Notes under the pieces: generated by a model
The model's input: the letters and a program-made list of their open reading frames with translations, nothing else
What the model was told of the DNA's origin: nothing
The model's database searches: none
Source of the DNA: Conexibacter woesei DSM 14684
GTDB taxonomy: Bacteria; Actinomycetota; Thermoleophilia; Solirubrobacterales; Solirubrobacteraceae
Direction: 5' to 3'
Assembly: GCF_000025265.1 (NCBI RefSeq)
Contig: NC_013739.1
Coordinates: forward strand, 372,001-436,000
Length of the DNA: 64,000 bases
Shown: one piece after another, positions 25,047 through 32,052 of the stretch
Numbering within the stretch: the stretch's first letter is position 1
Layout of the letters: the number at the start of each line of letters is the position of its first letter
Program-made: the position numbers and the translations under genes

Positions 25047-25065
25047 CGAAGCGCTCGCCGCTTCG
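25047..25065 (+). terminator. stem-loop upstream of the erm leader
   Basis: CGAAGCG-CTCGC-CGCTTCG: 7-bp perfect stem with a 5-nt loop, 85 bp after the LuxR stop codon. It may end the LuxR transcript or be part of the erm leader. No T-tract follows. Confidence 0.45.
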
Positions 25066-25073
25066 CTAGGCTC

Positions 25074-25193
25074 GCAGGGCCATGGGCGCTTTTTACTACT
25101 TCCTCTAGTCCGACTCCGCGACCTCACGTCCGGCTCCGCACCGCTGCGTGCGTCGAAGCCCCGTCGCGGCATCTCGAACTCGGAGGGCCCTGC
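25074..25193 (+). promoter_or_regulatory. putative translational attenuator of erm
   Basis: GCAGGGCC (25074-25081, just before the leader ATG) is the exact complement of GGCCCTGC (25186-25193, just before the erm ATG). Pairing would enclose the leader and mask the erm start next to its GGAGGG ribosome site (25182-25187). A stalled ribosome on the leader would open this pairing. Read from sequence only. Confidence 0.5.
25082..25108 (+). CDS. short leader peptide upstream of erm
   Basis: ATG GGC GCT TTT TAC TAC TTC CTC TAG encodes MGAFYYFL, eight residues, half of them aromatic. It opens 112 bp before the Erm methyltransferase start. GCAGGG lies just upstream as a weak ribosome site. The codons TTT/TAC/TTC are AT-rich in a GC-rich region. 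Inducible erm genes are typically preceded by short leader ORFs at which macrolide-bound ribosomes stall. I do not recognise this peptide as one of the described stalling classes, so the role is inference. Confidence 0.6.
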   Translation: MGAFYYFL

Positions 25194-25964
25194 ATGTCCC
25201 GCACCGCCCGCGACGCGCGCCGCAGCGCGCTCGCCCAGAACTTCATCGTCGACGAGCGCGCGCTGCGCACGCTGCTCGATGCCGTCCCGCTCGACGCCGC
25301 GCGCGATGTCGTCGTCGACCTCGGCGCCGGCCGCGGCGCGGTGACGGCGCAGCTGGCGCCGCGCGCCGCGCGCGTGCTGGCGGTCGAGCGCGATCCGGCG
25401 TGGGCGCACGAGCTGCGGACGCGCGCCGCGCGCGAGTGGCGCAACGTCGAGGTCGTCGAGGGCGACGCGCGCGCCGTCGCGTTCCCGTCCGCGCCGTTCA
25501 AGGTCGTCGCGAACCTGCCGTTCAACGCCGGCACCGGCCTCGTCCGCCGCCTGCTCGCCGACGGTCACGGCCTCGCGGGCGCGGCGGTCGTGCTCCAGCT
25601 GGAGGCCGCCCGGCGGCTTGCCGGCGGCGGCCGCTTCGGCGCGACGTGGGCGCCGTGGTTCGAGCTGGCCGTCGGCGCGCGGATCCCGGCGCGCGCGTTC
25701 CGGCCGGTGCCACGCGTCGACGCGGCGGTGCTGACGGTGCGGGCGCGGCAGCCCGCGCTGCTGAGCCCGGCGGCGTTCGCCGCCCACGCGCAGCTCGTCG
25801 ACAAGGTCTTCGCCGCCTCGGGGCAGACGGTCGCCGCGCGGCTCCAGCGCGCCGTCGGACGGCGCCGCGCCGCGCGGATGCTCGACGCCGCGGCGCTCGA
25901 GCCGCGCGCGACGCTCGGCGACGTCGCGCCGGAGGTGTGGGCGCGGCTGACGCGCGTCGCGTAG
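25194..25964 (+). CDS. erm: Erm-type 23S rRNA (adenine-N6) methyltransferase
   Basis: 256 residues from ATG 25194, with GGAGGG 7 bp upstream. The N-terminal ALAQNFIVD is the Erm/KsgA opening (QNFL). SAM motif I reads VVVDLGAGRGAVTAQLA (~39-55), the acidic motif II is AVERDP, and the catalytic motif IV is NLPF (107-110). The region WAPWFELAVGARIPARAFRPVPRVD (in parts) matches the Erm rather than the KsgA branch, as does the length. It would methylate A2058 of 23S rRNA and give macrolide-lincosamide-streptogramin B resistance. It is preceded by a leader peptide and is convergent with a MarR gene across a strong hairpin. The resistance phenotype is inference. Confidence 0.88.
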   Translation: MSRTARDARRSALAQNFIVDERALRTLLDAVPLDAARDVVVDLGAGRGAVTAQLAPRAARVLAVERDPAWAHELRTRAAREWRNVEVVEGDARAVAFPSAPFKVVANLPFNAGTGLVRRLLADGHGLAGAAVVLQLEAARRLAGGGRFGATWAPWFELAVGARIPARAFRPVPRVDAAVLTVRARQPALLSPAAFAAHAQLVDKVFAASGQTVAARLQRAVGRRRAARMLDAAALEPRATLGDVAPEVWARLTRVA

Positions 25965-25982
25965 GCGAGCGCCGGCCGCCGT

Positions 25983-26023
25983 CGTCCTGGATTGGTGTCG
26001 TAGAGCGACACGAACCCAGGACG
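25983..26023. terminator. two-tier bidirectional hairpin
   Basis: Outer arms CGTCCTGG/CCAGGACG (8 bp) enclose inner arms GTGTCG/CGACAC (6 bp) with a TAGAG loop. It lies between the convergent erm and MarR genes, so it can terminate both directions. The region is AT-richer than its surroundings. Confidence 0.7.
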
Positions 26024-26042
26024 GCTGCCGCGGCGCGGCCGC

Positions 26043-26540
26043 TCAGTCGAGCGTGTCGCCGAGCGATTCGAGCAGCTTCCGCAGCGTCCCTGCGAGGGCG
26101 TCGCGCTCCTCGCCGCTGAGCGCGGCGAGCACGCGCTGCTCGGTTTCGAGGTGATGGGGGAGGACGTCGTCGATCAGCGCGCGGCCGGCGTCGCTGAGCG
26201 CGACGACGACGCCGCGCCCGTCGGACTCGCTCGGGGTCCGCGTGACGAGGCCGCGCGCCTCCAGCCGGTCGAGCCGCTGCGTGATCGCGCCGGAGGTCAC
26301 CATCGAGGCTCTGCACAGCGCGGTCGGGGTGAGGCCGTCGTGCGGGCCGGCACGCCGCAGCGTCGCGAGCACGTCGAACGACGCGGGGTCGAGGTCGTGC
26401 GCGGCGAACGTGCGACGCAGCTCGGCGCTGACCAGTCGCGAGGCGCGCGACAGGCGCCCGATCACGGCCATCGGCGAGGCGTCGAGGTCGGGGCGCTGCG
26501 CCGCCCACTGCTCGAGCACGAGATCGACGTGATCCGCCAC
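26043..26540 (-). CDS. MarR-family transcriptional regulator
   Basis: 165 residues from GTG or ATG at 26538-26540 (MADHVDLVLEQW). The winged HTH covers ~40-115: LSRASRLVSAELRRTFAAHDLDPASFDVLATL, then LTPTALCRASMVTSGAITQRLDRLEARGLVTR and the wing SESDGRGVVVALSDAG. C-terminal helices close the dimer. It is divergent from an EamA-type exporter gene, with a TTAGCGCTAA palindrome between them, so it most likely represses both and is released by a drug or metabolite. Confidence 0.93.
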   Translation of the reverse strand: MADHVDLVLEQWAAQRPDLDASPMAVIGRLSRASRLVSAELRRTFAAHDLDPASFDVLATLRRAGPHDGLTPTALCRASMVTSGAITQRLDRLEARGLVTRTPSESDGRGVVVALSDAGRALIDDVLPHHLETEQRVLAALSGEERDALAGTLRKLLESLGDTLD

Positions 26541-26578
26541 GGGGGCAGGGTAGCCGAGGCTCGGTCGAGGGAGATGCT

Positions 26579-26588
26579 TTAGCGCTAA
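26579..26588. promoter_or_regulatory. putative MarR operator
   Basis: TTAGCGCTAA is a perfect 10-bp palindrome in the 71-bp gap between the divergent MarR and EamA genes. A further half site, TTTAGCG, at 26605-26611 touches the EamA start codon. Confidence 0.65.
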
Positions 26589-26611
26589 GAGACCTGGTAG
26601 GTTGTTTAGCG

Positions 26612-27475
26612 ATGAGCAATCGCCTCAAGAGCGTCCTGGTGACCGCGCTGGCGCCGGCCGTGTGGGGGTCGACGTACCTCGTCACGACCGAGTTCCTGCC
26701 GCCGGACCGGCCGCTGCTCGCCGCCGTCGTGCGCGCGCTGCCGGCCGGCCTGCTGCTCGTCGCGCTCACGCGCCGGCTGCCGCAGGGCGAGTGGTGGTGG
26801 AGAGCGACGCTGCTCGGCGCGCTCAACATCGGCGCGTTCTTCGCGCTGCTGTTCGTCGGTGCCTACCGCCTCCCCGGCGGCGTCGCCGCGACGATCGGCG
26901 CCGCGCAGCCGCTGCTCGTCGGCCTGCTCGCGGTCGGCCTCCTCGGCGAGCGGCTGACCGCGCGCACCGCGGCGGCCGCCGTCGCCGGCATGGCCGGCGT
27001 CAGCCTGCTCGTGCTGCGCGCCGACGCGCAGCTCGATGCGGTCGGCGTCGCGGCCGCGGTCGGCAGCGCCGTGGTGATGGCGCTCGGGGTCGTCTTGAGC
27101 AAGCGCTGGCCGTCGCCCGCGCCACTGCTCGCGTCGACCGGCTGGCAGCTGACAGCGGGCGGCCTGCTGCTGCTCCCGCTCGCGCTCGTCGTCGAGGGCG
27201 CGCCGCCGTCGTCGCTGAGCGCGGAGAACGTCGCCGGCTACGCCTACCTGTCGCTCGTCGGCGCGGCGCTCGCGTACGCGCTCTGGTTCCGCGGAATCCG
27301 CGAGCTGTCGCCGACGAGCGTCTCGTTCCTCGTCCTGCTGAGCCCGCTCGTCGCGACCGCGCTCGGCTGGCTCGAGCTCGACCAGCAGCTGACCCCGCTG
27401 CAGGCGCTCGGCGCGCTGATCGTGCTCGCCTCGCTCGTCGCGGCGCAGACACAGAACCGATCGAGGAGGAGCTGA
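26612..27475 (+). CDS. EamA/DMT-family transporter
   Basis: 287 residues from ATG 26612. Ten hydrophobic segments are arranged as two EamA repeats. The first opens with LAPAVWGSTYLVTTEFLPPDRP, a classic RhaT/YdcZ-like motif, and the second covers ~150-280 (LASTGWQLTAGGLLLLPLAL; YALWFRGIRELSPTSVSFL). Members export metabolites, amino acids or toxins. Divergent from the MarR gene and followed after 5 bp by an NAD(P)-binding protein gene, so it is probably the first gene of a MarR-controlled operon. Confidence 0.93.
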   Translation: MSNRLKSVLVTALAPAVWGSTYLVTTEFLPPDRPLLAAVVRALPAGLLLVALTRRLPQGEWWWRATLLGALNIGAFFALLFVGAYRLPGGVAATIGAAQPLLVGLLAVGLLGERLTARTAAAAVAGMAGVSLLVLRADAQLDAVGVAAAVGSAVVMALGVVLSKRWPSPAPLLASTGWQLTAGGLLLLPLALVVEGAPPSSLSAENVAGYAYLSLVGAALAYALWFRGIRELSPTSVSFLVLLSPLVATALGWLELDQQLTPLQALGALIVLASLVAAQTQNRSRRS

Positions 27476-27480
27476 CCCGC

Positions 27481-28122
27481 ATGCGCATCACCGTCTTCGG
27501 GGCCGCCGGGAACGTCGGCGGCCGCGTCGTGGAGGAGGCGCTGTCGCGCGGCCACGAGGTGACCGCGGTCGTGCGCGACCCCGCCCGCTTCTCCGCGCTC
27601 CCCGCCGGCGCGGAAGCCGCCGCCGGCGACGCCTCCGTCGTCGAGGACGTCGTGCGGTTGAGCGGCGGTCGCGACCTCGTCGTCGGCGCGACGCGCCCGG
27701 CGCGCGGCAGCGAGATCGAGCACGTCGCGACCGCGACGGCGCTCGCCGCCGGCGTCGCCCGCACGGGTGCGCGGCTGCTCGTCGTCGGCGGCGCCGGCAG
27801 CCTGACCGTGCCGGGCACGGACGGCACGGCCGTGATCGACGACCCGGCCTTCGTGCCGGTCGCCTGGCGCGCGATCGCGCACGCGTGCGACCGGCAGCTC
27901 GCGATCGTGCGCGCGGCGGCCGGCGTCGACTGGACCTACCTCAGCCCGCCCGCGCTGCTGGAGCCCGGCGAGCGCACCGGCCGCTACCGCATCGGCGTCG
28001 ACGAGCTGATCGTCGACGCCGACGGCCGCTCCGCGATCTCGCCGGAGGACCTTGCGGTCGCGCTGCTCGACGAGGCGGAGCGGCCGCGGCACCGTCGCGC
28101 GCGGTTCACGGTCGGCTACTGA
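27481..28122 (+). CDS. NAD(P)H-binding atypical SDR (NmrA/YwnB-like)
   Basis: 213 residues from ATG 27481. The N-terminal Rossmann motif is MRITVFGAAGNVGGRVVEEAL, followed by TAVVRDP, which would read the adenosine phosphate. VVGATRP and LLVVGGAGSL mark the next strands, and DWTYLSPPALLEPGERTGRYR is typical of the YwnB/Rv2216-like group. No Tyr-X3-Lys pair is present, so it may be a redox sensor or a reductase with another mechanism. It is cotranscribed with the EamA exporter. Confidence 0.9.
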   Translation: MRITVFGAAGNVGGRVVEEALSRGHEVTAVVRDPARFSALPAGAEAAAGDASVVEDVVRLSGGRDLVVGATRPARGSEIEHVATATALAAGVARTGARLLVVGGAGSLTVPGTDGTAVIDDPAFVPVAWRAIAHACDRQLAIVRAAAGVDWTYLSPPALLEPGERTGRYRIGVDELIVDADGRSAISPEDLAVALLDEAERPRHRRARFTVGY

Positions 28123-28138
28123 GGCCGCGCCGCGCCGC

Positions 28139-28213
28139 TGGGCGCTGGGCGCTGGGCGCTGGGCGCTGGGCGCTGGGCGCTGGGCGCTGGGCGCTGGGCG
28201 CTGGGCGCTGGGC
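28139..28213. repeat. heptanucleotide tandem repeat (TGGGCGC, 10.7 copies)
   Basis: Ten exact copies of TGGGCGC (28139-28208) plus five bases of an eleventh. It lies 16 bp after the NAD(P)-binding gene stop and ends 10 bp before the GntR-type operator of the M24 peptidase gene. A 7-bp unit is prone to slippage. The repeat is not in a reading frame of either neighbour but sits where it could set promoter spacing. Confidence 0.9.
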
Positions 28214-28223
28214 TGAGGACGGC

Positions 28224-28243
28224 ATGGATGGTTGACCATCCAT
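28224..28243. promoter_or_regulatory. putative GntR/FCD operator 1
   Basis: A perfect palindrome of 9-bp arms, ATGGATGGT and ACCATCCAT, with TG in the centre. The core TGGTTGACCA fits the FadR-subfamily consensus GGT-N2-ACC. It lies 25 bp upstream of the M24 peptidase start, in a locally AT-richer patch. Confidence 0.75.
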
Positions 28244-28249
28244 TTCCGT

Positions 28250-28259
28250 TGGTCTACCA
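28250..28259. promoter_or_regulatory. putative GntR/FCD operator 2
   Basis: TGGTCTACCA is a second copy of the core site, 21 bp centre to centre from the first (two helical turns) and 9 bp before the peptidase ATG. Confidence 0.7.
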
Positions 28260-28268
28260 TCCGCGCTC

Positions 28269-29429
28269 ATGCACGCCACCGAGGCCCCCATCCGCGCGAC
28301 GGCCACGGACGTCGCGACCGCAGCTCCCGCCGGCTCCGACCCGCGACTCGTCGCACTGCTGGAGCGGTCCGGAGCGGAGGTGCTCGTCTCCGCCGACCCC
28401 GGCACGGTCAAGCTGCTGACCGGCCATCACGGCGACGTCGAGACGGGTCCCTCGCCGTTCCTCCATCCGCCGGTCGTCGTCGCCACCGCGACCGACGCGC
28501 CCTTGCTGATCTGCGCCGAGGACGAGCGCGAATGGGCGCCGCACGTGCGTCATCTCCCACCCGCGGCGGGCGTCGAGCTGGACCCCGTCGGCCGCCATGA
28601 GCTGGCGGTCGTCGCCGCGCTCGCCGAGCTGCGGGTGCTCGGCCGCCGCACGATCGTCGACCACGTCGCGCTCGACACCGCGCTCCAGCACCGCCTCGAA
28701 CGGGTCGTGCCGGCGGTCGGGCTCGGCGCGCTGCGGGCGGTCAAGACGCCGGCCGAGCAGGCCGGCGTCGCCGCCGCGGTGCGGCTCGCCGACGCCGGCC
28801 AGCACGCGGCCCGGCAGGCGTCGTGGGACGGCCACGACGAGCTGGACGTGTGGATCGCGGCGCGCACCGCGATCGAGCGCGAGGCGGGCGGTCGTGTGCC
28901 GCTGCTCGCCGACGTGCTGAGCGGCCGCCGCACCGAGACCGTCTCGGGCGCGCCGCGCGCCCGGCGGCTGAGCGACCCGGACCCCGTCCTCGTCGACCTC
29001 GCGCCGCGGCTGCACGGCTTCTGGGCCGACTCGTGCGCGACGTGGGCGGTCGGCGAGCCGACCGACGCGCTGCGCGACGCGCACGCCGTCTGCGAGGAGG
29101 CGCTGCACGCGGCGCTGGAGGCGACGCGCGCCGGCGCGCTCGCGGGCGACGTCGACGCCGCGGCGCGGGCCGCGGCCGCGCGGCATGGGGCGGAGTACGC
29201 CCACCACACCGGCCACGGCGTCGGTTTCGCCTACCACGAGGAGCCGCGCCTCGTCCCGGGCGCGACGCGGGTGCTGGAGGCAGGGATGGTCGTCGCGATC
29301 GAGCCGGGCTGCTACCGGCGTGGCGTCGGTGCCCGGCTGGAGGTCGTCGCCGTCGTCGGCGAGGACGGGGCCGAGGTGCTCTCCGGGCACGAGCTGGCGC
29401 TCGACGACCCGCCCCGTTCCGGCGCGTGA
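28269..29429 (+). CDS. M24-family metallopeptidase (Xaa-Pro aminopeptidase-like)
   Basis: 386 residues from ATG 28269. The creatinase-like N-terminal domain (~20-150) is followed by the pita-bread catalytic domain. Metal-binding positions are visible in VDLAPRLHGFWADSC (Asp pair), HHTGHGVGFAYHEEPRL (His, Glu) and GMVVAIEPGCY (Glu). The linker AVKTPAEQAGVAAAVRLAD is the usual start of the second domain. It may be a proline dipeptidase/aminopeptidase or hydrolyse a non-peptide amidino compound, as creatinase does. Two FadR-type operators lie just upstream, and the GntR gene follows 20 bp downstream, so it is likely substrate-induced through that regulator. Confidence 0.9.
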   Translation: MHATEAPIRATATDVATAAPAGSDPRLVALLERSGAEVLVSADPGTVKLLTGHHGDVETGPSPFLHPPVVVATATDAPLLICAEDEREWAPHVRHLPPAAGVELDPVGRHELAVVAALAELRVLGRRTIVDHVALDTALQHRLERVVPAVGLGALRAVKTPAEQAGVAAAVRLADAGQHAARQASWDGHDELDVWIAARTAIEREAGGRVPLLADVLSGRRTETVSGAPRARRLSDPDPVLVDLAPRLHGFWADSCATWAVGEPTDALRDAHAVCEEALHAALEATRAGALAGDVDAAARAAAARHGAEYAHHTGHGVGFAYHEEPRLVPGATRVLEAGMVVAIEPGCYRRGVGARLEVVAVVGEDGAEVLSGHELALDDPPRSGA

Positions 29430-29449
29430 CGCAGGGATAGGATCGGGCG

Positions 29450-30202
29450 ATGGCGAGCCCGACCCAGCGCTCCTTCCTCGGCGACCGCGTCGTCGTCGAG
29501 CTGAGACGGATGATCGCGGGCGGGGAGCTGCCGCCCGGCGCGCGGATCCTCGAGCGCGACATCGCGCAGCGGCTCGGCACGAGCCGCGGACCCGTGCGCG
29601 ACGCGATCCGCACGCTGGAGCACGAGGGCCTGGTCGAGATCCGGCCGTACGCGGGCGCGCGCGTGGCGATCGTCGACCGCGACGAGATCGACGAGATCCT
29701 CGCGCTGCGCCGGCAGGTCGAGTACTTCGCCGTCGCGGGCGCGACGCTGCGCGCGACCGCGGAGGAGGTCGCCGGCCTGCGCGACCTCGCCGAGCAGATG
29801 GGGCCGGCGTTCGCCGACGACAGGTTCCACGACGTGCTCGAGCTCGACCTCGCGTTCCACATCGCGATCTGCGAGGCGTCGCACCACACGACGCTCGCGG
29901 TCACGATGCGGATGCTCTATCCGCGGCTGGCGATCCTGATGTACCCGCAGATGTCCGACGGCACCGCGAACCACACCGCGGCGTCGTTCACACGCGCGCA
30001 CGTCGAGCTGGTCGAGGCGATCGAGGGCGGCGACGTCGAGCAGAGCCTCTCCGCCGTCGACCGCCACCTCGACGAGTTCTTCACCGACGTCGAGCTGCTG
30101 ATCGACGGCGCGCCGCGTCGCAGACGCCCCGCGTACCTGACGCGCCACGAGCCGGCGCGGCCGGTCGCGGTGCGCCGCCGGCTCGGCGGCGCGCGCGACT
30201 GA
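29450..30202 (+). CDS. GntR-family regulator with FCD domain
   Basis: 250 residues from ATG 29450. The N-terminal winged HTH reads RILERDIAQRLGTSRGPVRDAIRTLEHEGLVEIRPYAGARVA (in segments, ~25-70). The FCD domain follows: EIDEILALRRQVEYFAVAGA, a His/Asp pattern in LELDLAFHIAICEASHH, and VELVEAIEGGDVEQSLSAVDRHL near the end. FCD proteins bind metal plus a carboxylate effector. It lies directly downstream of the M24 gene, whose promoter has two matching GGT-N2-ACC palindromes. Autoregulated repression as an operon is the simplest reading. Confidence 0.93.
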   Translation: MASPTQRSFLGDRVVVELRRMIAGGELPPGARILERDIAQRLGTSRGPVRDAIRTLEHEGLVEIRPYAGARVAIVDRDEIDEILALRRQVEYFAVAGATLRATAEEVAGLRDLAEQMGPAFADDRFHDVLELDLAFHIAICEASHHTTLAVTMRMLYPRLAILMYPQMSDGTANHTAASFTRAHVELVEAIEGGDVEQSLSAVDRHLDEFFTDVELLIDGAPRRRRPAYLTRHEPARPVAVRRRLGGARD

Positions 30203-30210
30203 CGCGCTCC

Positions 30211-30846
30211 CTACGGCGTCGCGCCGCGCCGCGGGAAGGCGTACTTCAGATGCGTCGCGCCGTCGCCCTCGATCACGTGGACGGGCTCCAGCTCGACCAG
30301 CCCGGGGCCGAGCCGGTCGAGCAGCCGCACGCCCTCGCCGAACAGGACCGGCAGGACGTGCAGGTGCAGCTCGTCGAGCAGGCCCGCGCGGATGAACTGC
30401 TGGACGGTGTCAGCGCCGCCGGCGACGTCGACGTTGCGCTCGCCCGCCGCCGCCCGCGCTTGTGCGAGCGCGCTCTCGATCCCGTCCGTGACGAACGTGT
30501 ACGACGTGCCGCCCTGCTTGACGACATGCGGCCGTGACCGGTTGGTCAGCACGAAGACCGGTGCGCGGAACGGCGGGTCCTCGCCCCAGTGCTGCTCGCC
30601 GGTGTCGAACATCAGCCGGCCCATCACCACCGCGCCGGTCGCGTCGAACCACGCGCGCACGAGGTCGTCGTCGGCGTTGCGCTCGCCGCCCTCCAGCCCC
30701 TGACGCTCGCGCCAGCTCGCGAGGCCGGCGATCCACTCGTGCAGCCGCTCGCCGCCGTCGCCGCCAGGGTTGTCCGGGACGCGCACGTTCGGACCGGCGA
30801 CGAACCCGTCGAGCGTCATCATCATGGAGGCCGTCACTGCTGTCAT
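30211..30846 (-). CDS. RibD C-terminal/dihydrofolate reductase-like protein
   Basis: 211 residues from ATG 30844-30846, chosen for AGGAG 8 bp upstream; a GTG/ATG at 30882 would add 12 residues. Family marks: MMMTLDGFVAG at the N-terminus, GAVVMGRLMFDTGEQHW (cofactor loop), VFVLTNRSRP, NVDVAGGADTVQQFIRAGLLDELHLHVLPVLFGEGVRLLD (in parts) and the closing THLKYAFPR. It is an NADPH-dependent reductase of unknown substrate, very common in actinobacteria. Convergent with the GntR gene, with 8 bp between them. Confidence 0.92.
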   Translation of the reverse strand: MTAVTASMMMTLDGFVAGPNVRVPDNPGGDGGERLHEWIAGLASWRERQGLEGGERNADDDLVRAWFDATGAVVMGRLMFDTGEQHWGEDPPFRAPVFVLTNRSRPHVVKQGGTSYTFVTDGIESALAQARAAAGERNVDVAGGADTVQQFIRAGLLDELHLHVLPVLFGEGVRLLDRLGPGLVELEPVHVIEGDGATHLKYAFPRRGATP

Positions 30847-30950
30847 CGTCTGCTCCTGGCATCCGGGGCGCGCGTGCGGCACCCTTTCGTCGACGGTCGA
30901 AGCCGCCCGCGCGTTCTCGACATCTCACCGAAACGACCGGTCAGCCCACG

Positions 30951-31835
30951 ATGCCGACACCCGCCGAGGACCCCGCCGACGCGCTCTACGCGCTGGAGCC
31001 CGACCGCTTCGTCGCCGAGCGCGCCGCGCTCGTCGCGGCGCTGAGAGCGGCGGGCGACAGAGCGGGCGCCGCGCGCGTCAGAGCGCTGCGCAAGCCGACC
31101 CGCGCCGCATGGGCGGTCAACGCCGCGGTTCGCGCCGACGCGGCTGCCGCGGGCGAGCTGGCCGACGCCGCGAGCGCGCTGCAGGCCGCGCAGGAGGGCG
31201 TGCTCGCGGGCGGCGAGGCGGCTGAGCTGCGTGCCGCGGAGCTGCGCGCCCGTGCGGCGGCCGACGCGCTCGCCGCCGCCGCCCCGGCGACCGACGGCGC
31301 GACCGCCGACAAGGTCCGCGCGACGCTGCGCGCCGCGACCGTCGACCCCGCCGTGCTCGCCGAGGTCGTCGACGGCCGTCTCGTGAGGGAGCAGGTCGCG
31401 AGCGGATTCGGCGGCTTCGGCGGGATGGCGGCCGAGCTGCCGGCGTCCGCACCGCCGCCGTCGCCGCGCGCCGATCGCGCGGCGAAAGCGGGCGCGGCGA
31501 GCGCGGGCGCGGTGAGAGCGGGGGCGGCCGCGGCGGAGCAGGAGCGGGCCGCTGAGGAGGAGCGGCTGGGGCGCGAGCGCGTCGAGCGCGAGGCCGCGGC
31601 GGAGGCGGAGCGCGAGGCGGCCGAGCGGCAGGCGGCTGAGCGGGAGGCGGCTGAGCGGCGCGAGCGGCTGCGGGTCGCGCGCGAGAAGGAGGCGGCGGCC
31701 GAGCAGGCCGTCGCCGCGGCGCGGGGCGAGCTGGAGCAGGCCGAGGCCGCGCTGGCCGCGCGCCGCGAGCAGCTCGACGCCGCCGAGCGGCGGCTCGCCG
31801 ACGCGCGCGAGCGCCGCGAGCAGGCCGAGGACTGA
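30951..31835 (+). CDS. Ala/Glu/Arg-rich coiled-coil protein of unknown function
   Basis: 294 residues from ATG 30951. The first ~150 residues hold a conserved-looking part: LYALEPDRFVAERAALVAALRAAGDRAGAARVRALRKPTRAAWAVNAAVR in short segments, a pattern seen in several actinobacterial hypothetical proteins. A Gly-Phe turn (SGFGGFGGMAAELP) and Pro-rich linker lead to a ~120-residue highly charged coiled coil (AEQERAAEEERLGRERVEREAA and onward) to the end. No catalytic motif is visible. A scaffold or DNA/RNA-associated role is possible but unsupported. No partner gene is apparent. No ribosome site is obvious before the start. Confidence 0.75.
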   Translation: MPTPAEDPADALYALEPDRFVAERAALVAALRAAGDRAGAARVRALRKPTRAAWAVNAAVRADAAAAGELADAASALQAAQEGVLAGGEAAELRAAELRARAAADALAAAAPATDGATADKVRATLRAATVDPAVLAEVVDGRLVREQVASGFGGFGGMAAELPASAPPPSPRADRAAKAGAASAGAVRAGAAAAEQERAAEEERLGRERVEREAAAEAEREAAERQAAEREAAERRERLRVAREKEAAAEQAVAAARGELEQAEAALAARREQLDAAERRLADARERREQAED

Positions 31836-31890
31836 ACGCGGCCACGCACCTCCAGGTGCGATCTTGAATCCAACAGGGACCGGCTCGGGA

Positions 31891-32052
31891 GTGGTGCAGG
31901 AGGACTCCCTCACCTGTGACGTCCAAGCCGCGCTGGAGATCGTCAGCGGCAAGTGGAAGACGCTCATCCTGTGTGCGCTGCTGCGGGCGCTCGCCCCGCT
32001 CGGCGCCTGGAGCGCCGAGCGGATCGAGGCAGCGGCCGCGCGGGCGGCCTAG
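31891..32052 (+). pseudogene. HxlR-type HTH regulator remnant with internal deletion
   Basis: About 53 codons from GTG 31891 (TTG 31864 also in frame). The N-terminal part matches the HxlR opening exactly in style: LTCDVQAALEIVSGKWKTLIL, where CPVEAALEVIGGKWK-type sequences are usual. It then jumps directly to LRALAPLGAWSAERIEAA, which looks like the C-terminal PVLRALAxWGxxRI helix of HxlR proteins. The recognition helix and wing, about 45 residues, are missing without a frameshift. It cannot bind DNA in the normal way. Its stop overlaps the convergent lipoprotein stop by 4 bp. Confidence 0.65.

Noticed and set aside
21744-25787. A 1347-codon open frame on the minus strand opposite the LuxR and erm genes
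   Set aside because: Only its last ~121 codons (the VOC protein) look like a protein. The rest is low-complexity Arg/Ala/Gly sequence antisense to well-supported genes, as expected in very GC-rich DNA.
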